From positions 37,675 to 101,674 of the forward strand of contig NZ_ATVX01000014.1 in assembly GCF_000420945.1 (NCBI RefSeq): a stretch of DNA of 64,000 nucleotides, given 5' to 3'. A model generated the notes under the pieces. That model saw only the letters and a program-made list of their open reading frames with translations, was not told the DNA's origin and made no database searches. Made by a program: the position numbers and the translations under genes. Of this stretch, positions 35,801-43,656 are shown one piece after another. This DNA comes from Butyrivibrio sp. VCB2006 (GTDB lineage: Bacteria; Bacillota; Clostridia; Lachnospirales; Lachnospiraceae). Numbering within the stretch: the stretch's first letter is position 1; the number at the start of each line of letters is the position of its first letter.

Positions 35801-37403
35801 TTCCATCAGATCCGATGTACACTGTGGTATCGGTAACAACCTTCTCCCTGAGGGAATCAATAGGAGGATTGGTAACCTGGGCAAAGAGCTGCTTGAAATA
35901 GCAAAACAGTGGCTGATGATGCATGGAAAGCATAGCCAGCGGCACGTCAGTACCCATAGAAACTGTAGGCTCTATGCCATTTGTAGCCATAGGCATGATC
36001 TGATTCTTAACATCCTCATAAGAATAGCCAAATACTTTATAGAGCTTATCTCTCATCTCCTGGCTATTTGTAGGAATCTTTTTGTTGGGAATATTAAGGT
36101 GATGAAGGTGCAAAAGATATCTATCAAGCCACTCACCATAAGGGCTTGCCTTGGAATACTTATCCTTACATTCTTCATCAGAGATGATTCGTCCCTCTTT
36201 GGTGTCTACAAGGAGCATATGTCCAGGTGACAGGCGGGATTTCTTATCAATGTTTTCTTCGGGAATATCAAGGACACCCACCTCAGAAGAGAGAATGAGT
36301 CTGTTATCCTTGGTGACATAATATCTTGATGGACGCAGTCCGTTTCTATCAAGGGTAGCACCGAATACCTCTCCATCTGTGAAAAGAACTGCTGCGGGAC
36401 CGTCCCATGGCTCCATCATAGTTGCATAATAGTGGTAAAAATCTTTCCTGTCCTGGGCCATGAAATCATTGTGCTTCCAGGGTTCAGGAATTGTGAGCAT
36501 CATAGCAAGAGGAAGATCCATACCGTTCATATACAGAAATTCCAGCGTATTATCAAGCATTGCAGAGTCTGATCCGGAAGATGCAATTACAGGATAGACC
36601 TTGGCTAGATCCTCACCAAGAACATCCGATGACATGGTCTCTTCACGGGCAAGCATTCTGTCGCTGTTACCACGGATTGTATTGATCTCACCATTATGAG
36701 CGATCATTCTGTATGGATGAGCCCTCTGCCATGATGGTGTTGTATTAGTAGAAAAGCGGCTATGAACCATAGCAATAGCCGTAACATAATCAGGAGAAAG
36801 AAGATCCTCGTAGAAATTACGGAGCTGTCCTACAAGGAACATTCCTTTATACACGATGGTTCTGGACGAAAAAGAGCAAATATAAGTATCCTCAGAAGAT
36901 TTCTCATACTCTCTCCTAAGGCAATAAAGTCGTCTGTCAAATTCTACTCCGCGCTGAACATTGGATGGTCTTTCTATAAAGCACTGAGCAATATAGGGCA
37001 TGCAATCTACTGCTACCCGTCCCAGGATTTCAGGATGTGTTGGCACATCTCTCCAGCCAAGAACCTTCATGTTCTCTTTCTGGGCGATAACTTCCAGAAG
37101 CCTTTTTGCAAACATTCTCTTCATAGAATCCTGTGGCAAAAAGAACATTCCAATGCCGTAATCACCAGCACTTTTAAGCTTCATTCCTGACTTCTCAGCT
37201 TCTTTTTTAAAGAACTTGTGAGAAATCTGCACCAAAATACCAACGCCATCACCGACTTTGCCTGTGGCGTCTTTACCAGCACGATGTTCAAGCTTCTCAA
37301 CAATACTAAGTGCATCGTCAAGAACCTTGTTATCGGCATTTCCATCTATGTTAATTACGGCGCCTATTCCGCAGGCGTCTCTGTCATTATTCCACTGGTC
37401 CAT
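32835..37403 (-). CDS. gltB: Glutamate synthase large subunit
   Basis: 1522 residues, full length. A short propeptide (residues 1-10) precedes the catalytic Cys11 in RDACGIGAV, the N-terminal nucleophile of the class II glutaminase domain (about 11-430). A central domain (about 450-790) is followed by the FMN-binding synthase barrel (about 810-1190, with GEGGHLPGKK, SPPPHHDIYS and LVSGYDGGTGAAPSSS). The 3Fe-4S cysteines are in CMGCMMMRVCNKDTCPVG. The C-terminal beta-helix domain has repeated G-x-x-G-x-x-x-G turns (1260-1440). It forms GOGAT with gltD and lies downstream of glnA, so ammonium flows through GS and GOGAT. Confidence 0.98.
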   Translation of the reverse strand: MDQWNNDRDACGIGAVINIDGNADNKVLDDALSIVEKLEHRAGKDATGKVGDGVGILVQISHKFFKKEAEKSGMKLKSAGDYGIGMFFLPQDSMKRMFAKRLLEVIAQKENMKVLGWRDVPTHPEILGRVAVDCMPYIAQCFIERPSNVQRGVEFDRRLYCLRREYEKSSEDTYICSFSSRTIVYKGMFLVGQLRNFYEDLLSPDYVTAIAMVHSRFSTNTTPSWQRAHPYRMIAHNGEINTIRGNSDRMLAREETMSSDVLGEDLAKVYPVIASSGSDSAMLDNTLEFLYMNGMDLPLAMMLTIPEPWKHNDFMAQDRKDFYHYYATMMEPWDGPAAVLFTDGEVFGATLDRNGLRPSRYYVTKDNRLILSSEVGVLDIPEENIDKKSRLSPGHMLLVDTKEGRIISDEECKDKYSKASPYGEWLDRYLLHLHHLNIPNKKIPTNSQEMRDKLYKVFGYSYEDVKNQIMPMATNGIEPTVSMGTDVPLAMLSMHHQPLFCYFKQLFAQVTNPPIDSLREKVVTDTTVYIGSDGNLLKEKSDNCRVLEINNPILTGVDLMKIEALDQPGFKVRKISLLYYKNTPVERALEQLDVSVDRAVADGVNIIILSDRGVDENHMPIPSLLAVSSVEQHLVRTKRRTAVSLILESGEPRDVHQIATLLGFGARAIHPYLAQECIAELIDIGILDKDYHTAIADYNKALLGGVVKIAAKMGISTLQSYQSARIFEAIGLSKELVDKYFTGTTSRVGGIGIAEIGQDVEFRHNRAFDPLGLSTDTTLDSIGFHSLRSGEDKEDHMYSPKTIVTLQRAVREGDYERFKEYSQMVDDEDRPHTLRALLSFVPADKPVPIEEVESEEEIVKRFQTGAMSYGSLSKEAHETLAIAMNRLGGKSNTGEGGEDIARFGTERNSAVKQVASGRFGVTSQYLQSAKEIQIKMAQGAKPGEGGHLPGKKVYPWVASTRYSTPGVALISPPPHHDIYSIEDLAQLIYDLKNANDKARISVKLVSEAGVGTIASGVAKAGAQVILVSGYDGGTGAAPSSSVHHAGLPWELGVSEAHQSLLDNGLRSRVVLETDGKLMTGRDVAIAALLGAEEFGFATAPLVCMGCMMMRVCNKDTCPVGIATQNEELRKRFKGKPEHVMNFMLFVARQLREIMSQLGFRTVEEMVGRTDKLAMRTYGGSDMDIKKRKEAADLSRILDRAYVDRKDNHFDPKEVYNFGLEKTLDSKVLIPAYEKNKDKLGMQIYTGKQAGKTKDAQADNRLLVKVDVSSTDRSFGTLLGSRVTADYQNTLAEDSIVVEAQGGGGQSFGAFLPKGVTIRLYGDANDGFGKGLSGGKVVVRPSEKATFKAHENIIIGNVALYGATAGKAYVCGVAGERFCVRNSGAVAVAEGCGDHGLEYMTGGRAVILGMTGKNFAAGMSGGIAYVLDREHTLYLRMNKDMASLCELTEKYDIAELRGILEDYVKETDSEFAKEILSDFESYIPDFKKIVPNDYQKMLTAIGRLEEQGIDHDTAVLEAFKELT

Positions 37404-37431
37404 ATGGGTATATCTCCTTCCCTATAACTTT

Positions 37432-37459
37432 ACGCCCCACACATTGCTGTGTGGGGCGT
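37432..37459 (-). other. Perfect hairpin between glnA and gltB without a T tract
   Basis: ACGCCCCACACA and TGTGTGGGGCGT form a perfect 12-bp GC-rich stem with a 4-base loop. It begins only 4 bases after the glnA stop. On the coding strand it is followed by AAAGTTATAGGG, not by T residues, so it is unlikely to be an ordinary terminator. It may be a stabilising or processing element that sets different mRNA levels for glnA and gltBD. Confidence 0.7.
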
Positions 37460-37463
37460 CCTC

Positions 37464-39572
37464 TTATCTAAGTGAGAACAGCATCTCTCCGTATGTTGGA
37501 TAGCTAAGGTACTTCTCTGGAATAAGTGCCTCTGCCTCATCAGCGTACTTTCTAAGCTCATCCATATCTGCAAGGACTGTGCTCTCATAGTAGCTTGCTG
37601 TCTCAAGAGCTTCTGTCATGCCCTCTGCCTTCTTGGTATCCTCGAAGAGCTTTGAAAGTGCCTTGTCCATCTCTGCGCTGGACTTATCAAGAGACTTAAG
37701 AACTCCCAGCTCAAGTGCACAGCAGTCTCCATCGAGAAGGCTCTTTTTCTGAACAATCTCTTTTGACAGATCTTTTTCATATGCTACAAGACCTTCTGTT
37801 AAGTCTTTTCTGATCATCTCCTGCATTGTGAGAGACTCAATATGAATTGACTTAGAATAGTTCTCAAGGAGGATCTCATATCTTGAGTAAATCTCTTCCT
37901 TGGTGAAGATACCGTGTCTTGTGAAAAGATCTATTGACTCATCGCTGATCCAGTATGGCATGCAATCTGGAAGAGCCTTAAGGTTTGGAAGGCCTCTCTT
38001 AGCAGCTTCCTCAACCCACTCGTCTGTATATCCGTTTCCGTTGAAAAGAACTCTCTTATGTGCAAGAAGTGTCTCTTTAAGAACTTCCTTAACTTTCTCT
38101 TTAAGCTCATCTCCGCTGTATGCTGAAAGCTTTGCATAGAGCTTTGCTACTTCTTCTGCAACTGCAGTGTTGAGAACGATATTAGCGTTAGCAACAGAAA
38201 CTGATGAACCAGGCATTCTGAACTCGAACTTGTTACCAGTGAAAGCAAAAGGTGATGTTCTGTTTCTGTCTGTGTTGTCCTTGGTGAAGTGTGGAAGTAC
38301 TGTTGCTCCCATTGTCATCTGAGACTTGCCTGCTGCCTTGTAAGCTTCTCCGGCTTCAACAGCCTTGAGTACTTCTGCAAGCTCATCACCAACGAAGATA
38401 GAGATGATTGCTGGAGGTGCCTCGTTTCCTCCAAGTCTGTGGTCGTTTCCGGCAGATGCTACTGAAAGTCTGAGGATTGGTGCATACTCATCAACTGCTG
38501 CGATAACAGACATAAGAAAGACAAGAAAAGGAATGTTCTCGCCTGGGTTCTTACCTGGATCAAGAAGGTTGATTCCTGTATCTGTGCAGATTGACCAGTT
38601 ATTGTGCTTACCAGATCCGTTAACTCCCTCAAATGGCTTCTCGTGAAGAAGACATGCATAGTTGTGCTTGTCAGCAACCTTCTTCATAACTTCCATTGTG
38701 AGCTGGTTGTGATCTACAGCGATGTTTGCTGTCTCAAATACAGGAGCCAGCTCGTGCTGAGAAGGTGCAACCTCGTTGTGCTTGGTCTTAGCAGGGATTC
38801 CAAGCTTCCAGAGCTCTTCATCAAGGTCATGCATGTATGCAGATACCTTAGGCTTAATAACTCCGAAGTAGTGATCTTCCATTTCCTGACCCTTGCTGGC
38901 TGGAGCACCGATAAGTGTTCTGCCTGTAAGAAGCAAATCTTTCCTCTTCTTATAGAAATCCTTGTCGATAAGGAAATATTCCTGTTCTGAACCGATTGTA
39001 GTATTTACGCGGTTAACATCCTCATATCCAAGAAGACGCATCATCTTAACCGCTTCATTTGAAAGAGCCTCCATTGAACGAAGAAGTGGAGTCTTCTTAT
39101 CAAGAGCTTCTCCGCCGTATGAGCAGAAAGCTGTTGGAATGTAAAGGGAACCATCCTTGATGAATGCAGGTGATGAAGGATCCCATGCTGTATAACCTCT
39201 AGCTTCGAATGTTGCACGAAGACCACCACTTGGGAAGCTTGATGCATCAGGTTCGCCCTTAACCAGCTCTTTTCCTGAGAACTCCATGATGATCTTGCCA
39301 TCCTCTGTTGGAGAAATGAAACTGTCGTGCTTTTCAGCTGTAAGACCTGTCATTGGCTGGAACCAGTGTGTGAAGTGTGTAGCACCGTTCTCGATTGCCC
39401 ACTCCTTCATGGTTGCTGCTACACAGTTAGCTACATCCAGCTCAAGATGTGTTCCTTTTTCAATTGTCTTATGAACTGCCTTGTAGATATCCTTGGGAAG
39501 GCGTTCCTTCATAATCTTGTCGTTAAATACTAGACTTCCAAATTCTGTTGTTAATTTGCTCGCTTCGATCAT
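37464..39572 (-). CDS. glnA: Glutamine synthetase type III
   Basis: 702 residues from MIEASKLTTEFGS. GGAGG lies 9 bases before this ATG; a GTG two codons earlier is too close to it. The length and motifs are those of GSIII (GlnN) rather than the 440-residue GSI: ATHFTHWFQPMTGLTAEKHDSF (a landmark near residue 80), FPSGGLRATFEARGYTAWDP, GSEQEYFLID, NEVAPSQHELAP and GNDHRLGGNEAPPAI. It makes glutamine from glutamate, ammonium and ATP. It lies between asnB and gltB in the operon. Confidence 0.97.
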   Translation of the reverse strand: MIEASKLTTEFGSLVFNDKIMKERLPKDIYKAVHKTIEKGTHLELDVANCVAATMKEWAIENGATHFTHWFQPMTGLTAEKHDSFISPTEDGKIIMEFSGKELVKGEPDASSFPSGGLRATFEARGYTAWDPSSPAFIKDGSLYIPTAFCSYGGEALDKKTPLLRSMEALSNEAVKMMRLLGYEDVNRVNTTIGSEQEYFLIDKDFYKKRKDLLLTGRTLIGAPASKGQEMEDHYFGVIKPKVSAYMHDLDEELWKLGIPAKTKHNEVAPSQHELAPVFETANIAVDHNQLTMEVMKKVADKHNYACLLHEKPFEGVNGSGKHNNWSICTDTGINLLDPGKNPGENIPFLVFLMSVIAAVDEYAPILRLSVASAGNDHRLGGNEAPPAIISIFVGDELAEVLKAVEAGEAYKAAGKSQMTMGATVLPHFTKDNTDRNRTSPFAFTGNKFEFRMPGSSVSVANANIVLNTAVAEEVAKLYAKLSAYSGDELKEKVKEVLKETLLAHKRVLFNGNGYTDEWVEEAAKRGLPNLKALPDCMPYWISDESIDLFTRHGIFTKEEIYSRYEILLENYSKSIHIESLTMQEMIRKDLTEGLVAYEKDLSKEIVQKKSLLDGDCCALELGVLKSLDKSSAEMDKALSKLFEDTKKAEGMTEALETASYYESTVLADMDELRKYADEAEALIPEKYLSYPTYGEMLFSLR

Positions 39573-39609
39573 TGCCACTCTCCTCCGTTTTTCTTTTATT
39601 TATGAGCCT

Positions 39610-41211
39610 TTACTGACCGCTGGCTCCATAATTCGATAAAACTCTTGCTGAAGGATCTGTTACATTGCAGCCCTTCCAGCTCTTGTTAGGCATCCAGAAA
39701 TCAATAACCATATCTGACTGGCCCGGATAGTATTTTTCAAATATTTCTCTGTATAACAGTGACTCCTTAGTAAATGGAGTTGCATGTTCATATTTCTTTT
39801 TAGTAGTTTCATACTCTGCATAAGTATATTTACTATCTGCATATTCCATAAGGTCATCTCTGAGAGAATGCCCCACGGCATCTGAAAATGCTGCCTTTTC
39901 TCTCATTAGGATCGAATGTGGAATAACTTCATCCTTTTCAAAGGCTTTTCGTAAAAGAAATTTACCAATACCATAGGTATTTAATTTCTTTTCAGGATCA
40001 ATTCCCATTACATAATCCACAAAATCCAGATCTCCGAATGGAACTCTTGCTTCCAGTGAGTTAACACTTATGCATCTGTCTGCACGAAGTACATCGTACA
40101 TGTGAATTTCTCTGATACGCTTTTCTGCTTCTTCCTGGAAAGCCTCGGCGCTTGGTGCAAAGTCTGTGTACTTGTAACCAAAGAGCTCATCTGAAATCTC
40201 ACCGGTAAGAACAACCTTGATATCTGTGTTCTCATGTATCCACTTGCAGAGCAAGTACATTCCGATTGATGCTCTTATTGTTGTGATGTCGTAGGTTCCA
40301 AGTGCTGCAATAACAGGCTCCAAAGCTCCAATGACATCGTCTTTTGTAATGATTACTTCGTGATGATTGCTATGTATGTAATCAGCAACCTCTCTTGCAT
40401 ACTTAAGATCAATGGCATCTATGTCCATTCCGATTGCAAAGGTTTCTATTGGCTTATCGGAAAGCTTTGCCGCTACGCCGCAGACAAGGGATGAATCAAG
40501 ACCACCTGATAAAAGAAATCCCACAGGCGCATCCGCATCAAGTCGTTTCTGGATACCGGTAAAAAGCTTGTCATGAATGTTTTCAACTATGACTTCTAAG
40601 GAATCATCGGCGAGTGTTTCTCTACACTCTTTCACCTTACTCTTTGTCATATCTCTATAGCAGACAAACTTACCATCCTCATAGAAATGCCCTGGTGGGA
40701 AAGGCATTATCTTATCACAAGCTCCCACCAGGTTTTTAGGTTCAGATGCGAATATGATGTGTCCTTCTGCATCATAGCCGTAATAGAGGGGTCTGATTCC
40801 GATTGGATCTCTTGCTGCTATAAATGAGTTCTTTTTCTTGTCATAGATAACACAGGCATATTCAGCATCAAGAAATCCGAACATTTTGGTTCCTAATATC
40901 TCATATAAAGGAAGCAATATTTCGCAATCACTTTCGCTCTGGAAGCTGTATCCAAGGGATTCTAAGTATTTTTTTAAATCATGAAATCCGTAAAGCTCTC
41001 CGTTACATACCACCGTATTACCATTATGATTAAAGGGCTGCATTCCTGCTTCATTAAGCCCCATGATAGACAGACGGTTAAATCCCATCCATCCACATCC
41101 TACTTTCTGGATCCTTGACATGTCAGGGCCCCTTGATATGGTCTTTGATAGCATTTCTTCAAAGAACTCCCGGGATAAATCTTCCCTTGCGTATGTAAGT
41201 ATTGCGCACAT
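39610..41211 (-). CDS. asnB: Asparagine synthase (glutamine-hydrolysing)
   Basis: 533 residues from MCAILTYARED, with GGAGG before the ATG; the open frame extends four codons further. Cys2 is the N-terminal nucleophile of the class II glutaminase domain (residues 1-205, with RLSIMGLNEAGMQP and NGELYGF). The synthetase domain has the pyrophosphate loop FLLSGGLDSSLV and VLTGEISDELFGYKY. It transfers amide nitrogen from glutamine to aspartate via an aspartyl-AMP intermediate. It is encoded 22 bases after the Amt-PII gene and 31 bases (plus start region) before glnA. Confidence 0.95.
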   Translation of the reverse strand: MCAILTYAREDLSREFFEEMLSKTISRGPDMSRIQKVGCGWMGFNRLSIMGLNEAGMQPFNHNGNTVVCNGELYGFHDLKKYLESLGYSFQSESDCEILLPLYEILGTKMFGFLDAEYACVIYDKKKNSFIAARDPIGIRPLYYGYDAEGHIIFASEPKNLVGACDKIMPFPPGHFYEDGKFVCYRDMTKSKVKECRETLADDSLEVIVENIHDKLFTGIQKRLDADAPVGFLLSGGLDSSLVCGVAAKLSDKPIETFAIGMDIDAIDLKYAREVADYIHSNHHEVIITKDDVIGALEPVIAALGTYDITTIRASIGMYLLCKWIHENTDIKVVLTGEISDELFGYKYTDFAPSAEAFQEEAEKRIREIHMYDVLRADRCISVNSLEARVPFGDLDFVDYVMGIDPEKKLNTYGIGKFLLRKAFEKDEVIPHSILMREKAAFSDAVGHSLRDDLMEYADSKYTYAEYETTKKKYEHATPFTKESLLYREIFEKYYPGQSDMVIDFWMPNKSWKGCNVTDPSARVLSNYGASGQ

Positions 41212-41233
41212 AACTTCCTCCAAAAACTATTGT

Positions 41234-43003
41234 TTATTCGACGTCTGCAAGTGCAAGAGCGCCTTCTTCTCCGGTACGGATCTTAACTACGTTGTCGAGA
41301 GAGTAAACGAAAATCTTACCATCTCCGATATGACCTGTATAAAGGGTCTTCTTGGCAGCTTCGATAACATCCTCAACCGGGATTTTACTAACAACAACCT
41401 CAAGCTTGATCTTGGGAAGGAGAGTGGCATCCATCTCGACTCCACGATACATTTCGCCAGAACCTTTCTGGACGCCACATCCCATGACTTGAGTAACAGT
41501 CATTCCGGTTACGCCAAGGTCGTTCATTGCACGTCTAAGCTTGTCGTAGCGGGATAACTTAGTGATAATAACAACTTTATGAATACCGGATTCTGTATGA
41601 ACAGGTGCAGATACAACAGGAACTGCTGCATTCTTCTGGAATACTGATGCTTCGTCGTATTCGCTGACACCAAGATCTGTATTTTCGTTGACTGACATCT
41701 GAAGTGTATTTGATACATCCATGATGGCAAATCCTGAATATGCACTTGCAAGGCCATGCTCTGTAGAATCAAGACCAAGGATCTCTTCCTCTTCTGTTAC
41801 ACGAAGGCCAAGTGTTGCCTTGATAGCAAGGAATGTGATTGAAATAGTAACTGCTGTCCAAGCTGCTACAGCTGCAAAACCAAGAATCTGAATTCCAAGA
41901 AGCTTAAAGCCGCCGCCGTAGAAAAGACCTATCATCTCATTTCCTGAAGCATCTACGATGCTATATCCGGGAGCTGTATTTGTTGCAAAAAGACCTACCG
42001 CAATTGTTCCCCAAATACCATTGAGGCAGTGAACTGCAACAGCACCAACAGGATCATCAACGTGAAGCTTGTAATCAAGGAACCATACACCGAAGCAAAC
42101 AAGAAGGCCTGCTACAATACCGATTACGATGGCGCCAAATGCATCTGTTACATCGCAAGGAGCTGTGATAGCTACAAGACCTGCCAGGGAAGCGTTAAGA
42201 CACATTGAAACATCAGGCTTACCATACTTAACCCAGGTAAAGATCATACAGGTTACAGTTGCAAGTGCAGGTGCGATTGTTGTTGTTACAAATACTGATC
42301 CAAGCTGATCGATTGATGTACAAGCTGCTCCGTTAAATCCATACCAGCCAAGCCAGAGAATGAATACACCAAGAGCTGCAGCTACAAGATTGTGTCCTGG
42401 GAAAGCATTTACCTTTGTTACTTTTCCTGACTTATCTTTTTCGAACTTACCGATACGTGGTCCAAGGAATGCTGCTCCGATAAGAGCTGAGATACCACCT
42501 ACCATGTGAATACAGGTTGAACCTGCGAAATCGTGGAAACCAATCTGTGAAAGGAAACCACCGCCCCATGTCCAGTGAGCCTCAATAGGATAAATGATTG
42601 CTGAAATAACTGCCGAGTACACACAATAGGAAATGAATTTTGTTCTCTCAGCCATTGATCCGGAAACGATTGTTGCTGTTGTTGCACAGAACACAAGGTT
42701 AAATACGAAATTTGACCAGTCGAAGTTTGCATAACTTGTAAAGATATCAAATCCCGGCTTACCGATAACGCCTGCAAGATCTTCCCCAAGTAACAGGCCA
42801 AAACCGATAAGAATAAAAACTACAGTACCAATACAGAAATCCATAAGGTTCTTCATTATGATATTTCCTGTATTCTTGGCTCTGGTAAAACCGGCCTCAC
42901 ACATTGCAAAGCCGGCCTGCATCCAGAATACCAATGCAGCTCCGATAAGGAACCACACGCCAAACACGCTACTATCTATTGCACTTAAGATTTCTTCACT
43001 CAT
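41234..43003 (-). CDS. amt: Ammonium transporter fused to a C-terminal PII domain
   Basis: 589 residues from MSEEILSAIDSS with GAGAGGAG upstream; the frame is open further upstream but overlaps leader hairpins. Residues about 10-410 are an Amt channel with 11 helices (FWMQAGFAMCEAGFTRAKN, IHMVGGISALIGA, HDFAGS, and WLGWYGFNGA). A linker (about 420-475) leads to a complete PII/GlnK domain (about 478-589: TGMTVTQVMGCGVQKG, EMYRG, LPKIKLEVVV, TGHIGDGKIFVY, RTGEEG). PII normally closes Amt by inserting its T-loop. Here it is covalently tethered, and Tyr51 of the uridylylation site is Met (RGVEMDA), so control by UMP transfer is unlikely. Confidence 0.96.
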   Translation of the reverse strand: MSEEILSAIDSSVFGVWFLIGAALVFWMQAGFAMCEAGFTRAKNTGNIIMKNLMDFCIGTVVFILIGFGLLLGEDLAGVIGKPGFDIFTSYANFDWSNFVFNLVFCATTATIVSGSMAERTKFISYCVYSAVISAIIYPIEAHWTWGGGFLSQIGFHDFAGSTCIHMVGGISALIGAAFLGPRIGKFEKDKSGKVTKVNAFPGHNLVAAALGVFILWLGWYGFNGAACTSIDQLGSVFVTTTIAPALATVTCMIFTWVKYGKPDVSMCLNASLAGLVAITAPCDVTDAFGAIVIGIVAGLLVCFGVWFLDYKLHVDDPVGAVAVHCLNGIWGTIAVGLFATNTAPGYSIVDASGNEMIGLFYGGGFKLLGIQILGFAAVAAWTAVTISITFLAIKATLGLRVTEEEEILGLDSTEHGLASAYSGFAIMDVSNTLQMSVNENTDLGVSEYDEASVFQKNAAVPVVSAPVHTESGIHKVVIITKLSRYDKLRRAMNDLGVTGMTVTQVMGCGVQKGSGEMYRGVEMDATLLPKIKLEVVVSKIPVEDVIEAAKKTLYTGHIGDGKIFVYSLDNVVKIRTGEEGALALADVE

Positions 43004-43033
43004 ACATGTTCTCCTCTCCGCATTGTTGGTAAT

Positions 43034-43088
43034 AAAAAAGATGCAACAGCCCACTACACACCCCTGTAGTCTAATGCGCCATTGCATC
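43034..43088 (-). terminator. Terminator-like hairpin in the amt leader (distal attenuator)
   Basis: GATGCAA (43082-43088) and TTGCATC (43040-43046) pair at the base, and ACTACA/TGTAGT pair at the tip around a 6-base loop. On the minus strand TTTTTT follows directly (43034-43039). It lies about 30 bases before the amt start and well downstream of the promoter at 43218-43246, so it should be transcribed with the leader and may attenuate amt. Confidence 0.65.
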
Positions 43089-43163
43089 ACCAAATAAGTA
43101 AAGCTATGAAGATTTTTCATGTACTCACACACACCGCGGACTGCATGCAAATACATATATAAG

Positions 43164-43197
43164 CAAAAAGCGCCTTAGAGAGTTATCTCTAAGACGC
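43164..43197 (-). terminator. Terminator hairpin at the start of the amt leader
   Basis: GCGTCTTAGAGA and TCTCTAAGGCGC form a 12-bp stem with one G-U pair and a 4-base loop, followed by TTTTTG on the minus strand. It lies just 12 to 20 bases after the predicted start of the amt transcript. It may also end transcripts coming from the upstream DUF4870 gene. Confidence 0.75.
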
Positions 43198-43217
43198 CCT
43201 TGTCTTTATGTTTATGA

Positions 43218-43246
43218 ATTCTAAAGCAAATAAAAAAACATGTCAA
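43218..43246 (-). promoter_or_regulatory. Promoter of the amt-asnB-glnA-gltBD operon
   Basis: On the minus strand TTGACA (43241-43246), 17 bases and TAGAAT (43218-43223): a near-perfect sigma-A promoter. It lies 25 bases after the DUF4870 stop and gives an untranslated leader of about 205 bases that contains both hairpins. Confidence 0.85.
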
Positions 43247-43271
43247 GCATTTTGTATACAATAATGCAATT

Positions 43272-43580
43272 TTATTTTACCAGTCTAATGTCGCCGATAA
43301 GTGGAAGTGGCTCTGTGCTTAGCTGAATTGCTCTCACAATGCCAAAAACAATGTAGAAGAATAAAGCCAGTCCCCCAAGTCCCGCGATCACCACAAATAT
43401 TCCGTGGAGCCGTGCAAGAACACCTATAATTATCGCTGCTATATGCAATACCATAGACTGATTAAGATGGAACTTGACTATCTCATCCTCTTTGTCTCTA
43501 AGAACAAAACTAATGACCCAGCCAATCCATCCAATGTAACTTAGCGCAGAAAATAATTTTGTGTTTTGATTAGTCCCCAT
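43272..43580 (-). CDS. DUF4870-type small membrane protein
   Basis: 102 residues with three hydrophobic segments: about residues 10-27 (LFSALSYIGWIGWVISFVL), 43-60 and 65-88. It has the pattern RDKEDEIVKFHLNQSMVLH, typical of this uncharacterised family (residues in the loop after helix 1). GGAGGG precedes the ATG. It is a separate unit upstream of the amt promoter. The function is unknown. Confidence 0.85.
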   Translation of the reverse strand: MGTNQNTKLFSALSYIGWIGWVISFVLRDKEDEIVKFHLNQSMVLHIAAIIIGVLARLHGIFVVIAGLGGLALFFYIVFGIVRAIQLSTEPLPLIGDIRLVK

Positions 43581-43656
43581 TTTGTTCCCTCCGTAAGAAA
43601 ATTATCTTCTTCTATGATACATCTATATTGTACGTACTACCATACAAATATTGTTA

